Source: Thalassobaculum sp. OXR-137 (lineage in GTDB: Bacteria > Pseudomonadota > Alphaproteobacteria > Thalassobaculales > Thalassobaculaceae). Taken from it: a stretch of 64,000 bases of DNA. Positions 35,533 through 44,222 of this stretch are shown piece by piece. The translations under genes were made by a program, and so were the position numbers. Location of the stretch: NCBI RefSeq assembly GCF_034377285.1, contig NZ_CP139715.1:3456001-3520000 (forward strand), given 5' to 3'. The notes beneath the pieces were generated by a model. It saw only the letters and a list, made by a program, of their open reading frames with translations, was not told the origin of the DNA and ran no database searches. How positions within the stretch are numbered: the first letter of the stretch is position 1; the number at the start of each line of letters is the position of its first letter.

Positions 35533-36567
35533 TCAACCTTTCGCGCCCGGCCAGGTATCGCTGAGCCGGTAGCCGGCCTGCCAGGGGTCGGTCGGATCGA
35601 GCAGGATCTGGCGCGTATCGGTGAGCCAGGCGCGCCCCTCGAGGCTCGGGGTGATCCAGGTCCGGCCAGCCCGTTCCTCCACCGCCTCGATGCGGCAGTC
35701 GAACCGGCTGTCGATCAACGAGGTCCCGGTGAAGCGCTGTCCCACCGCGAGTTGGCCCCTGGCATACAGCACCGCCATGCGGGCGGAGCAGCCGGTGCCG
35801 CAGGGCGAGCGGTCGATCTTGCCCGGCCGGATCGCCACCGCGTTGCGGCCGATCAGACCGTCGCCGTCCGGGCGCGGGGCGGCGGCGACCTGGCAGAAGG
35901 AGAAGTGACGCCAGTCCGGCAGGTCGGGATGGGCGAATCCGAGCTGCTCGTCGGCGGCCGCGATGATCTTCGTGCCCAGTACGGCGATGTCCCGCGCCTC
36001 GTCCGGGGTGAGGGCGAAGCCGAGCGCCTCGGCCGACACGATGACGAAACTGTCGCCGCCGAAGGCGGTGTCGACGGTCAGCGTGCCGACGCCCTCCACC
36101 TCCAGGGCGGCATCCAGCTTGTCGGCGAAGGAGGGCAGGTTGCGCATCCGCACCCGCTCCACCTTGCCGTCGCGGCAGGTCGCGGTCGCCTGCACCAGCC
36201 CGCCCGGCGCCTCCAGAGTTATCACCGTTTCCGGCTCGGACATGGGCAGGATGCCGGTCTCCAGCAGCACGGTGGCGACGCACAGGCTGTTGGAGCCGGA
36301 CATCGGCGGGGTGTCGGCCGGCTCCATGATGATGAAGCCCATGGCGGCGCGCGGATCCTTGGGCGGGACCAGCAGGTTCACATGGCGGAAGACGCCGCCG
36401 CGCGGCTCGTTCAGCACCAGGTTGCGCAATGTCTCGTCGGCGGCGATGAAGCGCGACTGCTCCCACAGGGTGTCGCCGGGCGGCGGTGCCACGCCGCCGG
36501 TGATGACGTCGCCGACCTCGCCCTCGGCGTGACACCCGACGATCTGAATCATGGTGGTCGAGCGCAT
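35533..36567 (-). CDS. Proline racemase-family enzyme with a Ser/Cys active-site pair
   Basis: 344 residues. The first catalytic position, Cys in proline racemase, is Ser90 in [15 protein letters not shown]; the second is Cys256 in [15 protein letters not shown]. The fold is that of proline racemase, 4-hydroxyproline epimerase and trans-3-hydroxy-L-proline dehydratase. Thr/Cys pairs are typical of the dehydratase, Cys/Cys of racemases and epimerases, and Ser/Cys members have been reported with epimerase activity (from memory), so hydroxyproline metabolism is likely but the exact reaction is open. The ATG at 36567 has a GGGGGGCGGA ribosome site directly upstream. No other hydroxyproline genes are nearby. 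Confidence 0.85.
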   Translation of the reverse strand: MRSTTMIQIVGCHAEGEVGDVITGGVAPPPGDTLWEQSRFIAADETLRNLVLNEPRGGVFRHVNLLVPPKDPRAAMGFIIMEPADTPPMSGSNSLCVATVLLETGILPMSEPETVITLEAPGGLVQATATCRDGKVERVRMRNLPSFADKLDAALEVEGVGTLTVDTAFGGDSFVIVSAEALGFALTPDEARDIAVLGTKIIAAADEQLGFAHPDLPDWRHFSFCQVAAAPRPDGDGLIGRNAVAIRPGKIDRSPCGTGCSARMAVLYARGQLAVGQRFTGTSLIDSRFDCRIEAVEERAGRTWITPSLEGRAWLTDTRQILLDPTDPWQAGYRLSDTWPGAKG

Positions 36568-36744
36568 TCCGCCCCCCTTTCGCCCCCGCCGGGCCCGCAT
36601 TTACCCCCGGCCGGTCACAGCCATATCACAGCCGGCTCCTCACATCAGTGGTGTGGCGGCACGGAACCCACCCGACCCACGCAGGTCTCTTCCTCCGCGC
36701 CGCGCTGAACAGTGTGACACCCAAGCGTGACGAGGGAGACGGCT

Positions 36745-37356
36745 ATGTCCATGACCACCAAGACGACGCTCACCGGCGCTTCTTTTGCGACCGTTCTGTC
36801 CCTGGCGATGGCCCAGACCGCCGCGGCCGATCCGCTGCTTCCTTCCCCGACCTATCGCTGGCAGGCCCAGCAGCAGGAGACGGTTGCCTATGTTCCGCCG
36901 TCGGCCGTGCTGGTTCCGTCCGCCGATCAGGCGAGCCTGACCTGTAACCGCCCGTTGCTCGACAACAACGCGCCGCTGGTCGGCCAGATTCTCGGCTCGG
37001 CCAATGGCGATCTCGCCAACACGCCGGTGGGCCAGGGAGCCCGCAACATGTCGGCGACCGCCGGCGGCGTGCTGATCGGCGTGCTGGCCAACGAGTCCTA
37101 TATCGACCGGGTCGTGCCGGCCGACGCGGCCTGCGCCCAGTATGCGCTGGAGACGGCCCGCAACGGACAGACCGTGTCCTGGATCAGCCCGGAATACGGC
37201 CAGCATTTCGCCTTCACCGCCCAGGACAGCTTCGCGGTCGGCGGCAACGAGTACTGCCGCGACTACACCGGCCAGAGCTACGTGAACGGCGAGACCACCA
37301 CCATGGTCGGCACCGCCTGCCGCCGTCCGAACGGCCAGTGGAAGATCGTTAACTAA
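36745..37356 (+). CDS. RT0821/Lpp0805-type surface protein
   Basis: 203 residues. A signal peptide covers about 1-32 (ending MAQTAAADP). A short glycine-rich zone (ATAGGVLIGVLANES) is near residue 103. The C-terminal half has the family pattern ALETARNGQTVSWISPEYGQ, then EYCRDYTGQSYVNGETTTMV and GTACRRPNGQWKIVN. This family is found in outer membrane or periplasm of Rickettsiales and other proteobacteria and has no known activity. GGGAG lies 8 bp before the ATG at 36745, favouring it over the in-frame start 18 bp upstream. Confidence 0.8.
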   Translation: MSMTTKTTLTGASFATVLSLAMAQTAAADPLLPSPTYRWQAQQQETVAYVPPSAVLVPSADQASLTCNRPLLDNNAPLVGQILGSANGDLANTPVGQGARNMSATAGGVLIGVLANESYIDRVVPADAACAQYALETARNGQTVSWISPEYGQHFAFTAQDSFAVGGNEYCRDYTGQSYVNGETTTMVGTACRRPNGQWKIVN

Positions 37357-37450
37357 CCCGGGAACCCACCGGCCCGACCGGCGTTCCTGGCACAAGGATT
37401 GCTTCTCAGTAATTGAGGGCGGTGTCGCCCTCGCAACGGAGGATGGAAAG

Positions 37451-37612
37451 ATGCGTCACGTGCCGAAGTTTTCCGACGATTACGGCCTTGCTCCGACCGA
37501 TCTTGCGGAAGCGGCCATCCTGTCAGCCGACATGGACGAGATGCTGGATGCCATCGGCGACGACTGGTCGCTGGAGGACGCCCAGGAACTGGACCTGCTG
37601 GGAAACCTCTGA
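37451..37612 (+). CDS. Small acidic hypothetical protein (53 residues)
   Basis: A short gene with a good ribosome site (CGGAGG ending at 37441, 9 bp from ATG). The product begins MRHVPKFSDDYGLAP and contains ILSADMDEMLDAIGDDWSLE before the C-terminal ELDLLGNL. It is strongly acidic, helical by pattern, and has no cysteines or membrane segment. I do not recognise a family. It lies 95 bp after the surface-protein gene and its stop is only 17 bp from the stop of the converging esterase gene. The G/C third-position pattern and precise ribosome site support real coding. Confidence 0.6.
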   Translation: MRHVPKFSDDYGLAPTDLAEAAILSADMDEMLDAIGDDWSLEDAQELDLLGNL

Positions 37613-37629
37613 GGGACGTTCGATCGGCG

Positions 37630-38493
37630 TCAGCGGCGATCGGCGCTCCGGGAGAGACCGGCGAACCAGTGCAGAGCCGGCGCCAGTTCCTCGCGCCACA
37701 GGCGCCACTCGTGGTCGCCGTCGCGCACCCGCAGTTCCACCGCATGACCGGCACCGCGGGCGGCCCTGAAGAACTTCAGCGCGCCGTCCCAGAGACCCAG
37801 AGCGTCATGGTCGCCGGTCATGATGTAGAAATCGACCGCCAGCTCCGGCGGGATCGCCTTCAGCGGCGCGAAGACGTTGGCCCGATTGAAGCGGGCGGCT
37901 TCGAAGGGCTCGCCGAAGGCGTCGGCGAAGAACCGGAGCTGGAACTCGGGGAAGTCGGCGGCTGACGCCACGTCCTCGAACACCGCCGGGCTGAAGGCGG
38001 CCGCGGCCCGGAACAGCGCCGGGTAGTGCGTCGCCAGACGAAGCGCGCCGTACCCGCCCATGGACAGTCCGGCAACGAAGCGCTGGGACCGGTCGGTCCG
38101 GGTCTCGTAGAGCCGGTCGATGGCCGGGATCAGGTCCTGCACCAGGGCGCTGCTCCACGCCCCGTATTTTTCCGACTCCACATACCAGGAATTGCCGACC
38201 CCCGGCATGACCAGCAGCATCGGCACCGCGTCCGGTGCGGCGAAGACCGCCTCGGCGGTGGCCTGCGCGTCCCCGCCGCCGGTCCAATCCTCCGCCCCGC
38301 CGCCATAGCCGTGCAGCAGATAGACCACCGGCAGCGGCCCGGCCGCATTCGCCGGTCGATAGACCCGGACATCGATGGACTGGCCGAGGATCGGGCTCGG
38401 GATCGCGTGGCGGTCGAGCGTGCCGGCGGCGGCCGGCGCCACGGCCAGGAGCCAGGCCAGCGCCGCCACCAGGAGAGGAAGATTTCGGCTCAC
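37630..38493 (-). CDS. Secreted esterase of the esterase D / S-formylglutathione hydrolase-like fold
   Basis: 287 residues from a GTG start. An N-terminal signal peptide (LPLLVAALAWLLAVAPAAAG) is followed by an alpha/beta hydrolase. The oxyanion region is LLHGYGGG near residue 59, the nucleophile Ser144 is in VAGLSMGGYGA, the Asp is probably in MTGDHDALGLWDG, and the His in RDGDHEWRLW. The GTG overlaps the stop of opgC by 4 bp (GTGA), so it is translationally coupled to opgC. The likely site of action is the periplasm, where it might hydrolyse acyl groups, possibly on glucans; that substrate is inference from context. Confidence 0.85.
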   Translation of the reverse strand: MSRNLPLLVAALAWLLAVAPAAAGTLDRHAIPSPILGQSIDVRVYRPANAAGPLPVVYLLHGYGGGAEDWTGGGDAQATAEAVFAAPDAVPMLLVMPGVGNSWYVESEKYGAWSSALVQDLIPAIDRLYETRTDRSQRFVAGLSMGGYGALRLATHYPALFRAAAAFSPAVFEDVASAADFPEFQLRFFADAFGEPFEAARFNRANVFAPLKAIPPELAVDFYIMTGDHDALGLWDGALKFFRAARGAGHAVELRVRDGDHEWRLWREELAPALHWFAGLSRSADRR

Positions 38494-39710
38494 TCGGCGG
38501 GCGCGGTATAGGTCCGGTTCGCCGCCGGCGCCTGAACCTCCGGCCGCGGACGGCGCGCCGGTGCCGCCTGTGCCGCCCGCGCGTCGTGGTCGGCGGCCAG
38601 TTTCCGCCAGGGCTGTTTCTTCAGCATCGTGCACCAATAGGCGAACCCGACGATGATCGCCAGGCCGGCGACATTGACCAGGGCGACGGCCGGCGGCGCG
38701 CGGCCGATCTGGTCCAGCACCATGCCCGCCACCCGCGACAGACCCATGGAGAGCAGGAACACCGCCAGGGAGTTCTGGCCAACGGTGACGATGGGCTTGG
38801 CCCAGTCGCCGCGCAGCAGCTCGATCCGCGGATTGACGATGGCGATGGCGAGATAGGCGAGCGCCAGGAAGTGGACGTAGCGCAGCAGGCCGAAATCGGT
38901 CTTCTCCTGCAGGTCCCAGATCACCTCGCGTACCCAGCGCAGGACCTCGAAATCCTTGGCGATCTCCCAGTTCGCCGCCGGGGCGGAGAGCAGCACGAAG
39001 GCGGCCGCGGCGATCACCCAGGGGCGCGAGATCCGCGGGGCCGGGATCCAGCCGAGCGCGAAGGCGAAGCCGGTGAAGAACAGAAGCTGCCAAGCCAGCG
39101 GGTCGAAGAACCAGCGCACCGAGGCATCCTCGGGATGGCCCGGCAGCGACAGCCCGAAGATGTGCACGCTGGCGTAGACCGCCGCCACGAACCCCATCGC
39201 CGCCCAGGGATGGACGCGGGCGAGCGCCATGACCGCCGGCACCAGGACCAGCGCGCCGATATACATTGGCAGGATGTCGAAATAGTTCGGCACATAGGTC
39301 AGGGTGAACAGCCCGAGCAGCGCCTGTCCCGGATTGTCGAAGAACCAGTGGAGATTGAGCTGGGCGACATAGTCCGTCCCGCCGTCCAGCCAGGCGGTCA
39401 TCGCCAGGACCAGGGTGGCGATGAAGATGAACATCGCGATATGGGCGACGTAGATCTGCCAGACCCGATAGCCGATCCGCATCGTGCCGTAGGCGAAGTT
39501 CGCCTTGGTGAAGGTCGAGCCGAAAGCCAGCGCCGCCGCGAAGCCGGAGCAGAACACGAACATCTCGGTCGCGTCCGACCACCCGAACCGCGCCGGAATG
39601 TAGTTCGCCCACAGGTTTTCCGGTACATGCGCGATGAAGATGATCAGCATCGCGATGCCGCGGAAGAAGTCCAGGCGGGGGTCGCGCGGGGTGCGGCCGG
39701 GAAGGCTCAT
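38490..39710 (-). CDS. opgC: OpgC-family membrane acyltransferase (periplasmic glucan modification)
   Basis: 406 residues with about ten membrane spans. The N-terminus RDPRLDFFRGIAMLIIFIAH carries the DFFRG motif of the OpgC family, followed by GWSDATEMFVFCSGFAAALA. OpgC proteins add succinyl groups to osmoregulated periplasmic glucans from the cytoplasmic membrane. The gene diverges from opgH, the glucan glucosyltransferase, 257 bp away. The start at 39710 sits at the family N-terminus; an earlier in-frame ATG at 39779 would add 23 residues. A secreted esterase gene is coupled downstream. Confidence 0.9.
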   Translation of the reverse strand: MSLPGRTPRDPRLDFFRGIAMLIIFIAHVPENLWANYIPARFGWSDATEMFVFCSGFAAALAFGSTFTKANFAYGTMRIGYRVWQIYVAHIAMFIFIATLVLAMTAWLDGGTDYVAQLNLHWFFDNPGQALLGLFTLTYVPNYFDILPMYIGALVLVPAVMALARVHPWAAMGFVAAVYASVHIFGLSLPGHPEDASVRWFFDPLAWQLLFFTGFAFALGWIPAPRISRPWVIAAAAFVLLSAPAANWEIAKDFEVLRWVREVIWDLQEKTDFGLLRYVHFLALAYLAIAIVNPRIELLRGDWAKPIVTVGQNSLAVFLLSMGLSRVAGMVLDQIGRAPPAVALVNVAGLAIIVGFAYWCTMLKKQPWRKLAADHDARAAQAAPARRPRPEVQAPAANRTYTAPAE

Positions 39711-39967
39711 CTGAGGTCCCTCGGGGAACGGCGGGATCGGTCTGGATAAGAAATAGGGGTTTGGCCGGATCAAGACCAATCAAACCCCCGTAATGGCTGG
39801 CCCACGGGTTCGTGAACGCCGCCGGGTCGTCCGACCTCACGATTAAGTCAGCGGCCGCTCATGCCTATGGAACGGCAGCGCCGTCGTCACATATTGTGCG
39901 GCGCAATCCCGGCGATGACGCCGGCTCGATGTGAGACACGGATACCCTCTCGGTTCGGAAGGTCGGA
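39711..39967. promoter_or_regulatory. Divergent opgC/opgH control region with inverted repeat
   Basis: This 257-bp gap must hold both promoters. GGGGTTTG (39756-39763) and CAAACCCC (39781-39788) form an exact 8-bp inverted repeat with a 17-bp spacer, close to the opgC start. A TTGTGCGGCGCAA imperfect palindrome is near 39893-39905. No promoter boxes could be fixed by eye. Confidence 0.4.
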
Positions 39968-41866
39968 ATGACGGTGAGTGACTTCGGCGTGGCCGCGCAG
40001 CAGCGGCCCGTCAACCGGCAGGTGCGGGCGGTGGCCCGCAGGCGCGCGGTGTTTATGGCGCTGGTCGCCGTCACCTCCCTGGGACTGTTCGCCTGGATGA
40101 CCCGGCTGCTCGGTGCCGACGGCATCGACGGTCTGGACGTCGCCATGCTGGCGCTATACGCCGGCACGCTGCCCTGGGTGATCATCGGTCTATGGAACGC
40201 GGTGATCGGCGTCGCGCTGATCCATCTGCGCCGGGACTGGCTGTCGTCGGTCCTGCCGCTGGACGGGCTGGAGGACGACACCTCCGCCGTCACCGCGCCG
40301 ACCGCCATCGTCATGCCGGTGTTCAACGAGGATCCGGGCCGGGTGTTCCGTCACCTGCGCGTGGTCGAGACCTCGCTGACCCGCACCGGCCAGGACGAGG
40401 CCTTCGAGATATTCCTGCTGTCCGACACCACCGATCCCGCCATCGCCGCCGAGGAGGAGCGCCGCTTCGCCGCCTGGCAGGCGGTCTCGGCCCGGCCGGC
40501 CCGCATCCACTATCGCCGGCGCACCGACAACACCCGCCAGAAGGTCGGCAATATCGAGGAATTCTGCGCCACCTGGGGCGACCGGTTCGAGCATATGATC
40601 GTGCTCGACGCCGACAGCCTGATGACCGGCGAGGCGATTCTGCGGCTGGTCCGGCTGATGCAGCGCAACCCGTCGCTCGGCATCCTGCAGACCCTGGCGG
40701 TCGGGCTGCCGTCCTCCAGCGCCTTCGCCCGGATCTTCCAGTTCGGCATGCGCCACGGCATGCGCGCCTACACCACCGGCAGCGCCTGGTGGCAGGCCGA
40801 CAGCGGACCCTATTGGGGTCACAACGCGATCCTTCGGCTGGCGCCGTTCCGCGCCCATTGCCATCTGCCGCGCCTGCCGGGCACCCCGCCGCTGGGCGGC
40901 GAGATCCTCAGCCACGACCAGGTCGAGGCGGCGCTGATGCGCGCGGCCGGCTACGAGGTGCGGGTGCTGCCGGTGGAAGGCGGCTCCTACGAGGAGAACC
41001 CGCCGAGCCTGCTCGACTTCATCAAGCGCGACCTGCGCTGGTGCCAGGGCAACCTGCAGTATTTCAAGCTGATCGGCTGGCCGGTCTGGCGGCCGCTCGG
41101 CCGGGTGCAGCTCGCGCTCGCCATCCTGATGTACCTGTCCGCGCCCATGTGGCTCGGCTTCATCGCGCTGGGTATGACCCGCTTGTTCGCCGGCGGCTTC
41201 GCTCCGGCCAGCGACGTGGCCTTTTCTGAGGCCCTGTGGTCGGCGGTGCAGTGGGGTGAGGGCGTCGCCCTGTTCGCCACCATGATGACCATCACCTTCG
41301 CGCCGAAGATCATGGGCGTGCTCGACATCCTGCTGTCGGCTGCCAAGCGGCGGCTCTACGGCGGCGGGATGCGCATCCTGGCCGGCGCGATGGTCGAACT
41401 GGTGTTCGGCATGTTGGTCGCCCCGGTGGTGGCGGTGGCCCAGACCATCTTCATCGGCGGGCTGAAGATCGGCCGGCGGATCACCTGGAACGCCCAGATG
41501 CGCGACCCGCGCGAGGTGCGCTGGGGCCAGGCGCTGTCGACCCTGTGGCCGCAGACCCTGATCGGTCTCGCCATGGCGACGGGTCTGGCGCTCCATGCTC
41601 CGTCGATGCTGCCTTGGGCCGCACCCATCGTGCTCGCCTGGCTGCTCGCCGTTCCCTTCGCCGTCGGCTCGGCGGCGCCGCGCCTCGGCCGGGCGCTGCA
41701 GCGCTGGCGGCTCTGCGCGGTGCCGGAGGAGTTCGACACCCCGGCGGAAATCGCCGCCGCCCTGGCGCCGGTGGAGCAGGACATCGTGGAGATCCTGCCG
41801 TCCGGCGGCCCCGTGGCGCCGGCGCTGGCCAACCGGGTCCCCGTGCCGCTGAAGCCGGAGAGTTGA
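39968..41866 (+). CDS. opgH: Glucans biosynthesis glucosyltransferase OpgH (MdoH)
   Basis: 632 residues. A GT2 glycosyltransferase is embedded between membrane spans: two N-terminal spans (about 30-50 and 60-85), then TAIVMPVFNEDPGRVFRHLR near residue 115, the DAD metal motif in VLDADSLMTG near 213, and KRDLRWCQGNLQY (the RW motif of processive beta-glucosyltransferases) near 355. At least five spans follow. It makes the linear beta-1,2-linked backbone of osmoregulated periplasmic glucans from UDP-glucose. No opgG is adjacent. The length is shorter than E. coli OpgH (847 residues), as in many alphaproteobacteria. Confidence 0.93.
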   Translation: MTVSDFGVAAQQRPVNRQVRAVARRRAVFMALVAVTSLGLFAWMTRLLGADGIDGLDVAMLALYAGTLPWVIIGLWNAVIGVALIHLRRDWLSSVLPLDGLEDDTSAVTAPTAIVMPVFNEDPGRVFRHLRVVETSLTRTGQDEAFEIFLLSDTTDPAIAAEEERRFAAWQAVSARPARIHYRRRTDNTRQKVGNIEEFCATWGDRFEHMIVLDADSLMTGEAILRLVRLMQRNPSLGILQTLAVGLPSSSAFARIFQFGMRHGMRAYTTGSAWWQADSGPYWGHNAILRLAPFRAHCHLPRLPGTPPLGGEILSHDQVEAALMRAAGYEVRVLPVEGGSYEENPPSLLDFIKRDLRWCQGNLQYFKLIGWPVWRPLGRVQLALAILMYLSAPMWLGFIALGMTRLFAGGFAPASDVAFSEALWSAVQWGEGVALFATMMTITFAPKIMGVLDILLSAAKRRLYGGGMRILAGAMVELVFGMLVAPVVAVAQTIFIGGLKIGRRITWNAQMRDPREVRWGQALSTLWPQTLIGLAMATGLALHAPSMLPWAAPIVLAWLLAVPFAVGSAAPRLGRALQRWRLCAVPEEFDTPAEIAAALAPVEQDIVEILPSGGPVAPALANRVPVPLKPES

Positions 41867-41897
41867 CGCCGGCGTCCCGCTGGCGTTGGTTCTGGGG

Positions 41898-42695
41898 ATG
41901 GACCTTCAGACCCCGACCTGGATCGACTGGGAACATCTGACCACCGCCGACCTGGCCGGCGGCGTGCCGGAGCATGCGGTAGCGTTGCTGCCGGTGGCGG
42001 CGGTGGAGCAGCATGGCCCGCACCTGCCGCTCGGCACCGACGCGATCCTGACCGACGCGGTGGTTGCCGCCGCGCGCGCGAAAGGGTCGACGGTCGCCAC
42101 CGTGCTGCGCCTGCCGACCCAGCGCGTCGGTCTCAGCCCGGAGCATCTGGCCTTTCCCGGCACCCTGTCCCTGGAGGCGGAGACGGTGATCGCCGCCTGG
42201 ACCGCCATCGGCGCCTCGGTCGCCCGCGCGGGGCTGCGCAAGCTGGTGATCCTGAACGGTCATGGCGGCCAGACCGGGCTGGTCGACGTGGTCGCCACGC
42301 GGTTGCGGGTCGCCCATGGCATGACGGTGGTGCGGGCGACGACCTTCCGGCTGCTGGGCGATGCGGTCGAGCTCGGCCCCGACGAGGAACGTTACGGCCT
42401 GCATGGCGGCATGCTGGAGACCTCCATGATGCTCGCCACGGCGCCCGAGCTGGTGCGACAGGCGGCGGCGGCCGACTTTGCCTCCAGCGCCCAGGCGTGG
42501 GAAAAGGGCTTCGCCGCGCTGGAGGGGGAGGGGGCGACGGGTCTCGGCTGGATGGCCCAGGACCTCAACCCGGCCGGGGTGACCGGCAACGCGGCGGCCG
42601 CCTCGGCGGAGCTGGGCCACCGCATCATCGACGCGATGGCCGGCCGGCTCGCGGCGGTACTGGACGATCTGGCAGGGTTCGGGGGACTGGCGTGA
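41898..42695 (+). CDS. Creatininase-family protein
   Basis: 265 residues. The metal-binding motif LPVAAVEQHGPHLPLGTDA near residue 30 and KLVILNGHGGQTGLVD near 116 identify the creatinine amidohydrolase family. The ELGPDEERYGLHGGMLETS segment supplies further ligands. The family cleaves cyclic or linear amides, including creatinine and formamides in riboflavin/F420 pathways. It overlaps by 4 bp (GTGA) with a RibD_C-type gene, so the pair may work in one pathway. It starts 31 bp after opgH. TTG at 41886 is a possible alternative start. Confidence 0.85.
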   Translation: MDLQTPTWIDWEHLTTADLAGGVPEHAVALLPVAAVEQHGPHLPLGTDAILTDAVVAAARAKGSTVATVLRLPTQRVGLSPEHLAFPGTLSLEAETVIAAWTAIGASVARAGLRKLVILNGHGGQTGLVDVVATRLRVAHGMTVVRATTFRLLGDAVELGPDEERYGLHGGMLETSMMLATAPELVRQAAAADFASSAQAWEKGFAALEGEGATGLGWMAQDLNPAGVTGNAAAASAELGHRIIDAMAGRLAAVLDDLAGFGGLA

Positions 42696-43459
42696 GCATT
42701 ACCTGGGAGACGATCCGCGAGACCATGCTGCATGCCCGGCAGGTCCGGCGGCTGGAGGGCGACGCCCGGCCGCTGATCGCCGAGATCGGCCGGATGCGCG
42801 AGGAGGGCTCCGACATTCCCGGCGCGCCGGCGCTGCTCGACCTGGTGGAGGCGGCGGCGCGTGGCCGGGTGGCGATCGCCCAGAGCGGCCAGACCCTGGA
42901 TGGCCGCATCGCCACGGCACGCGGCCATTCCCATTACGTCAACGGACCGGAGGCGCTCGACCACCTGCATCGGCTGCGGGCGCTGGTCGATGTGGTGATC
43001 ATCGGGTCGGGGACCCTGCGGGCGGACGATCCGTCGCTGACCGTTCGGCGCTGCGCCGGCGAGAACCCGACCCGGGTGGTGCTGTCCGGCAACGGCAGCG
43101 TGCCGCAGGACCGCAAGCTGTTCACCGACGACGAGGCGCCGACCATGGTGACCGGTGTCGACCTGCCCTGCGAGCCGGACGAGAGCGGCATCGTCGATCC
43201 CTGCGGTGTGCTCGACAGCCTGTCGGCCATCGGCCATGACGTGGTGCTGGTCGAGGGCGGGGCGGCGACCCTGTCGCATTTCCTGCGGGCCGGGTGTCTC
43301 GACCGGCTGCATGTGATGGTGGCGCCGATCATCCTGGGCTCCGGCCGCCAGGGTTTTCTGCTGGACGAGGTGGAGACGATGGACGAGGCCCGCCGCTTCT
43401 CCAGCGCGCGGTATGGTTTGGGGGCGGACACCCTGTTCGACCTGGTGCCGCAGCGGTAG
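42692..43459 (+). CDS. RibD C-terminal / dihydrofolate reductase-fold reductase
   Basis: 255 residues from a GTG coupled to the creatininase stop. Residues 1-45 are an extra N-terminal segment. The reductase fold follows: RVAIAQSGQTLDGRIATARG near residue 50, LVDVVIIGSGTLRADDPSLT near 90, VLVEGGAATLSHFLRAGCLD near 190. This matches the pyrimidine reductase domain of RibD without the deaminase domain. It would use NADPH on a ribosylamino-pyrimidine or related substrate. With the neighbouring creatininase-family hydrolase, a nucleotide-derived or ring-opening pathway is possible. This is not the complete bifunctional RibD. Confidence 0.83.
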   Translation: MSITWETIRETMLHARQVRRLEGDARPLIAEIGRMREEGSDIPGAPALLDLVEAAARGRVAIAQSGQTLDGRIATARGHSHYVNGPEALDHLHRLRALVDVVIIGSGTLRADDPSLTVRRCAGENPTRVVLSGNGSVPQDRKLFTDDEAPTMVTGVDLPCEPDESGIVDPCGVLDSLSAIGHDVVLVEGGAATLSHFLRAGCLDRLHVMVAPIILGSGRQGFLLDEVETMDEARRFSSARYGLGADTLFDLVPQR

Positions 43460-43487
43460 GGGGGCTTCCTCTCCCCTTACCTCTGAT

Positions 43488-43598
43488 CACTCCCCGGATT
43501 TATTCCGGGGCCACGCCTGGGATCGCTTCCAAGGACGGCCTTGAGCGACTCTTTCCGCTCACTCCTTGCCGCTCGCCCCGGAATAAATCCGGGGAGTG
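43488..43598. repeat. Mirror-paired CACTCCCCGGA hairpin repeats
   Basis: CACTCCCCGGA opens a hairpin at 43488-43508 (closing TCCGGGG), and the reverse arrangement CCCCGGAATAAATCCGGGG, then AGTG, is at 43576-43598. The flanks (TCCTCTCC and GAGAGGAG) also pair, so the whole is a long mirror structure of about 150 bp. A half unit, GTCATCCCGGGCTTGATCCGG, follows at 43635-43655. The block lies between converging genes. Confidence 0.75.
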
Positions 43599-43719
43599 TG
43601 AGAGGAGAAGGGTAAGTTCCCAGCCCGCAAAGTCGTCATCCCGGGCTTGATCCGGCACCTCGGCGGCAGCGTGCTGGAGCGTCGGCGGACTGTCTCGAAC
43701 GCTCCAGCGGGCCGAACTC

Positions 43720-44208
43720 TCACCCCTCCGTCCCCGGCTCCACGATCAGGCGGCAGCAGCCGTCCTGGCCCGGCTGCCAGGTGCGGCCTTTGAAGACGAA
43801 GCCGGCGGTCTCGAACAGGCCGCTATCGATCCGGCCCGCCGCCCGGCAGAGCCGTTCCACATCCTCTTCCGACCGCCCGTCGGCGACCCAGAAATCCTTC
43901 AGCGGACACCGGTGGAACTGGATCTCGATCCGCGCGTCGCTGCGTTCGATCACCTCGGGCGCGAACATCGCGTCGCGGCCGGGGATACCGCCCAGGAAGG
44001 CGTCGCACAGGCCGACCGTATCGGCCGGCCCGTACGCCGTGAAATGCGCGCCCATGTCGGTGCCCAGCCGGCGGGTCGCCTCGCCGAGGAGTTCGACCGC
44101 CTCCTCGGCGCCGAATTTCTCCTTGAGCACGTCGAAGATGTGGCCATAGGCGGAGGCCCGCATGTTCACCGCCGCCCTGAGCTGCTCCAGCGTTACCTCT
44201 TCGGCCAT
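43720..44208 (-). CDS. L-2-amino-thiazoline-4-carboxylic acid hydrolase-family protein
   Basis: 162 residues. The pattern GPADTVGLCDAFLGGIPGRD, then FHRCPLKDFWV and LCRAAGRIDSGLFETAGF resembles the ATC hydrolase family, which opens a thiazoline ring in cysteine formation from DL-ATC in Pseudomonas. Many family members have no proven activity. Conserved Cys residues occur near positions 67, 101, 121 and 150-151. GGGGGAG is 6 bp before the ATG at 44208; an ATG two codons earlier is possible. It follows the quinone oxidoreductase gene by 14 bp and probably shares its transcript. Confidence 0.68.
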   Translation of the reverse strand: MAEEVTLEQLRAAVNMRASAYGHIFDVLKEKFGAEEAVELLGEATRRLGTDMGAHFTAYGPADTVGLCDAFLGGIPGRDAMFAPEVIERSDARIEIQFHRCPLKDFWVADGRSEEDVERLCRAAGRIDSGLFETAGFVFKGRTWQPGQDGCCRLIVEPGTEG

Positions 44209-44222
44209 GGCCATCTCCCCCG

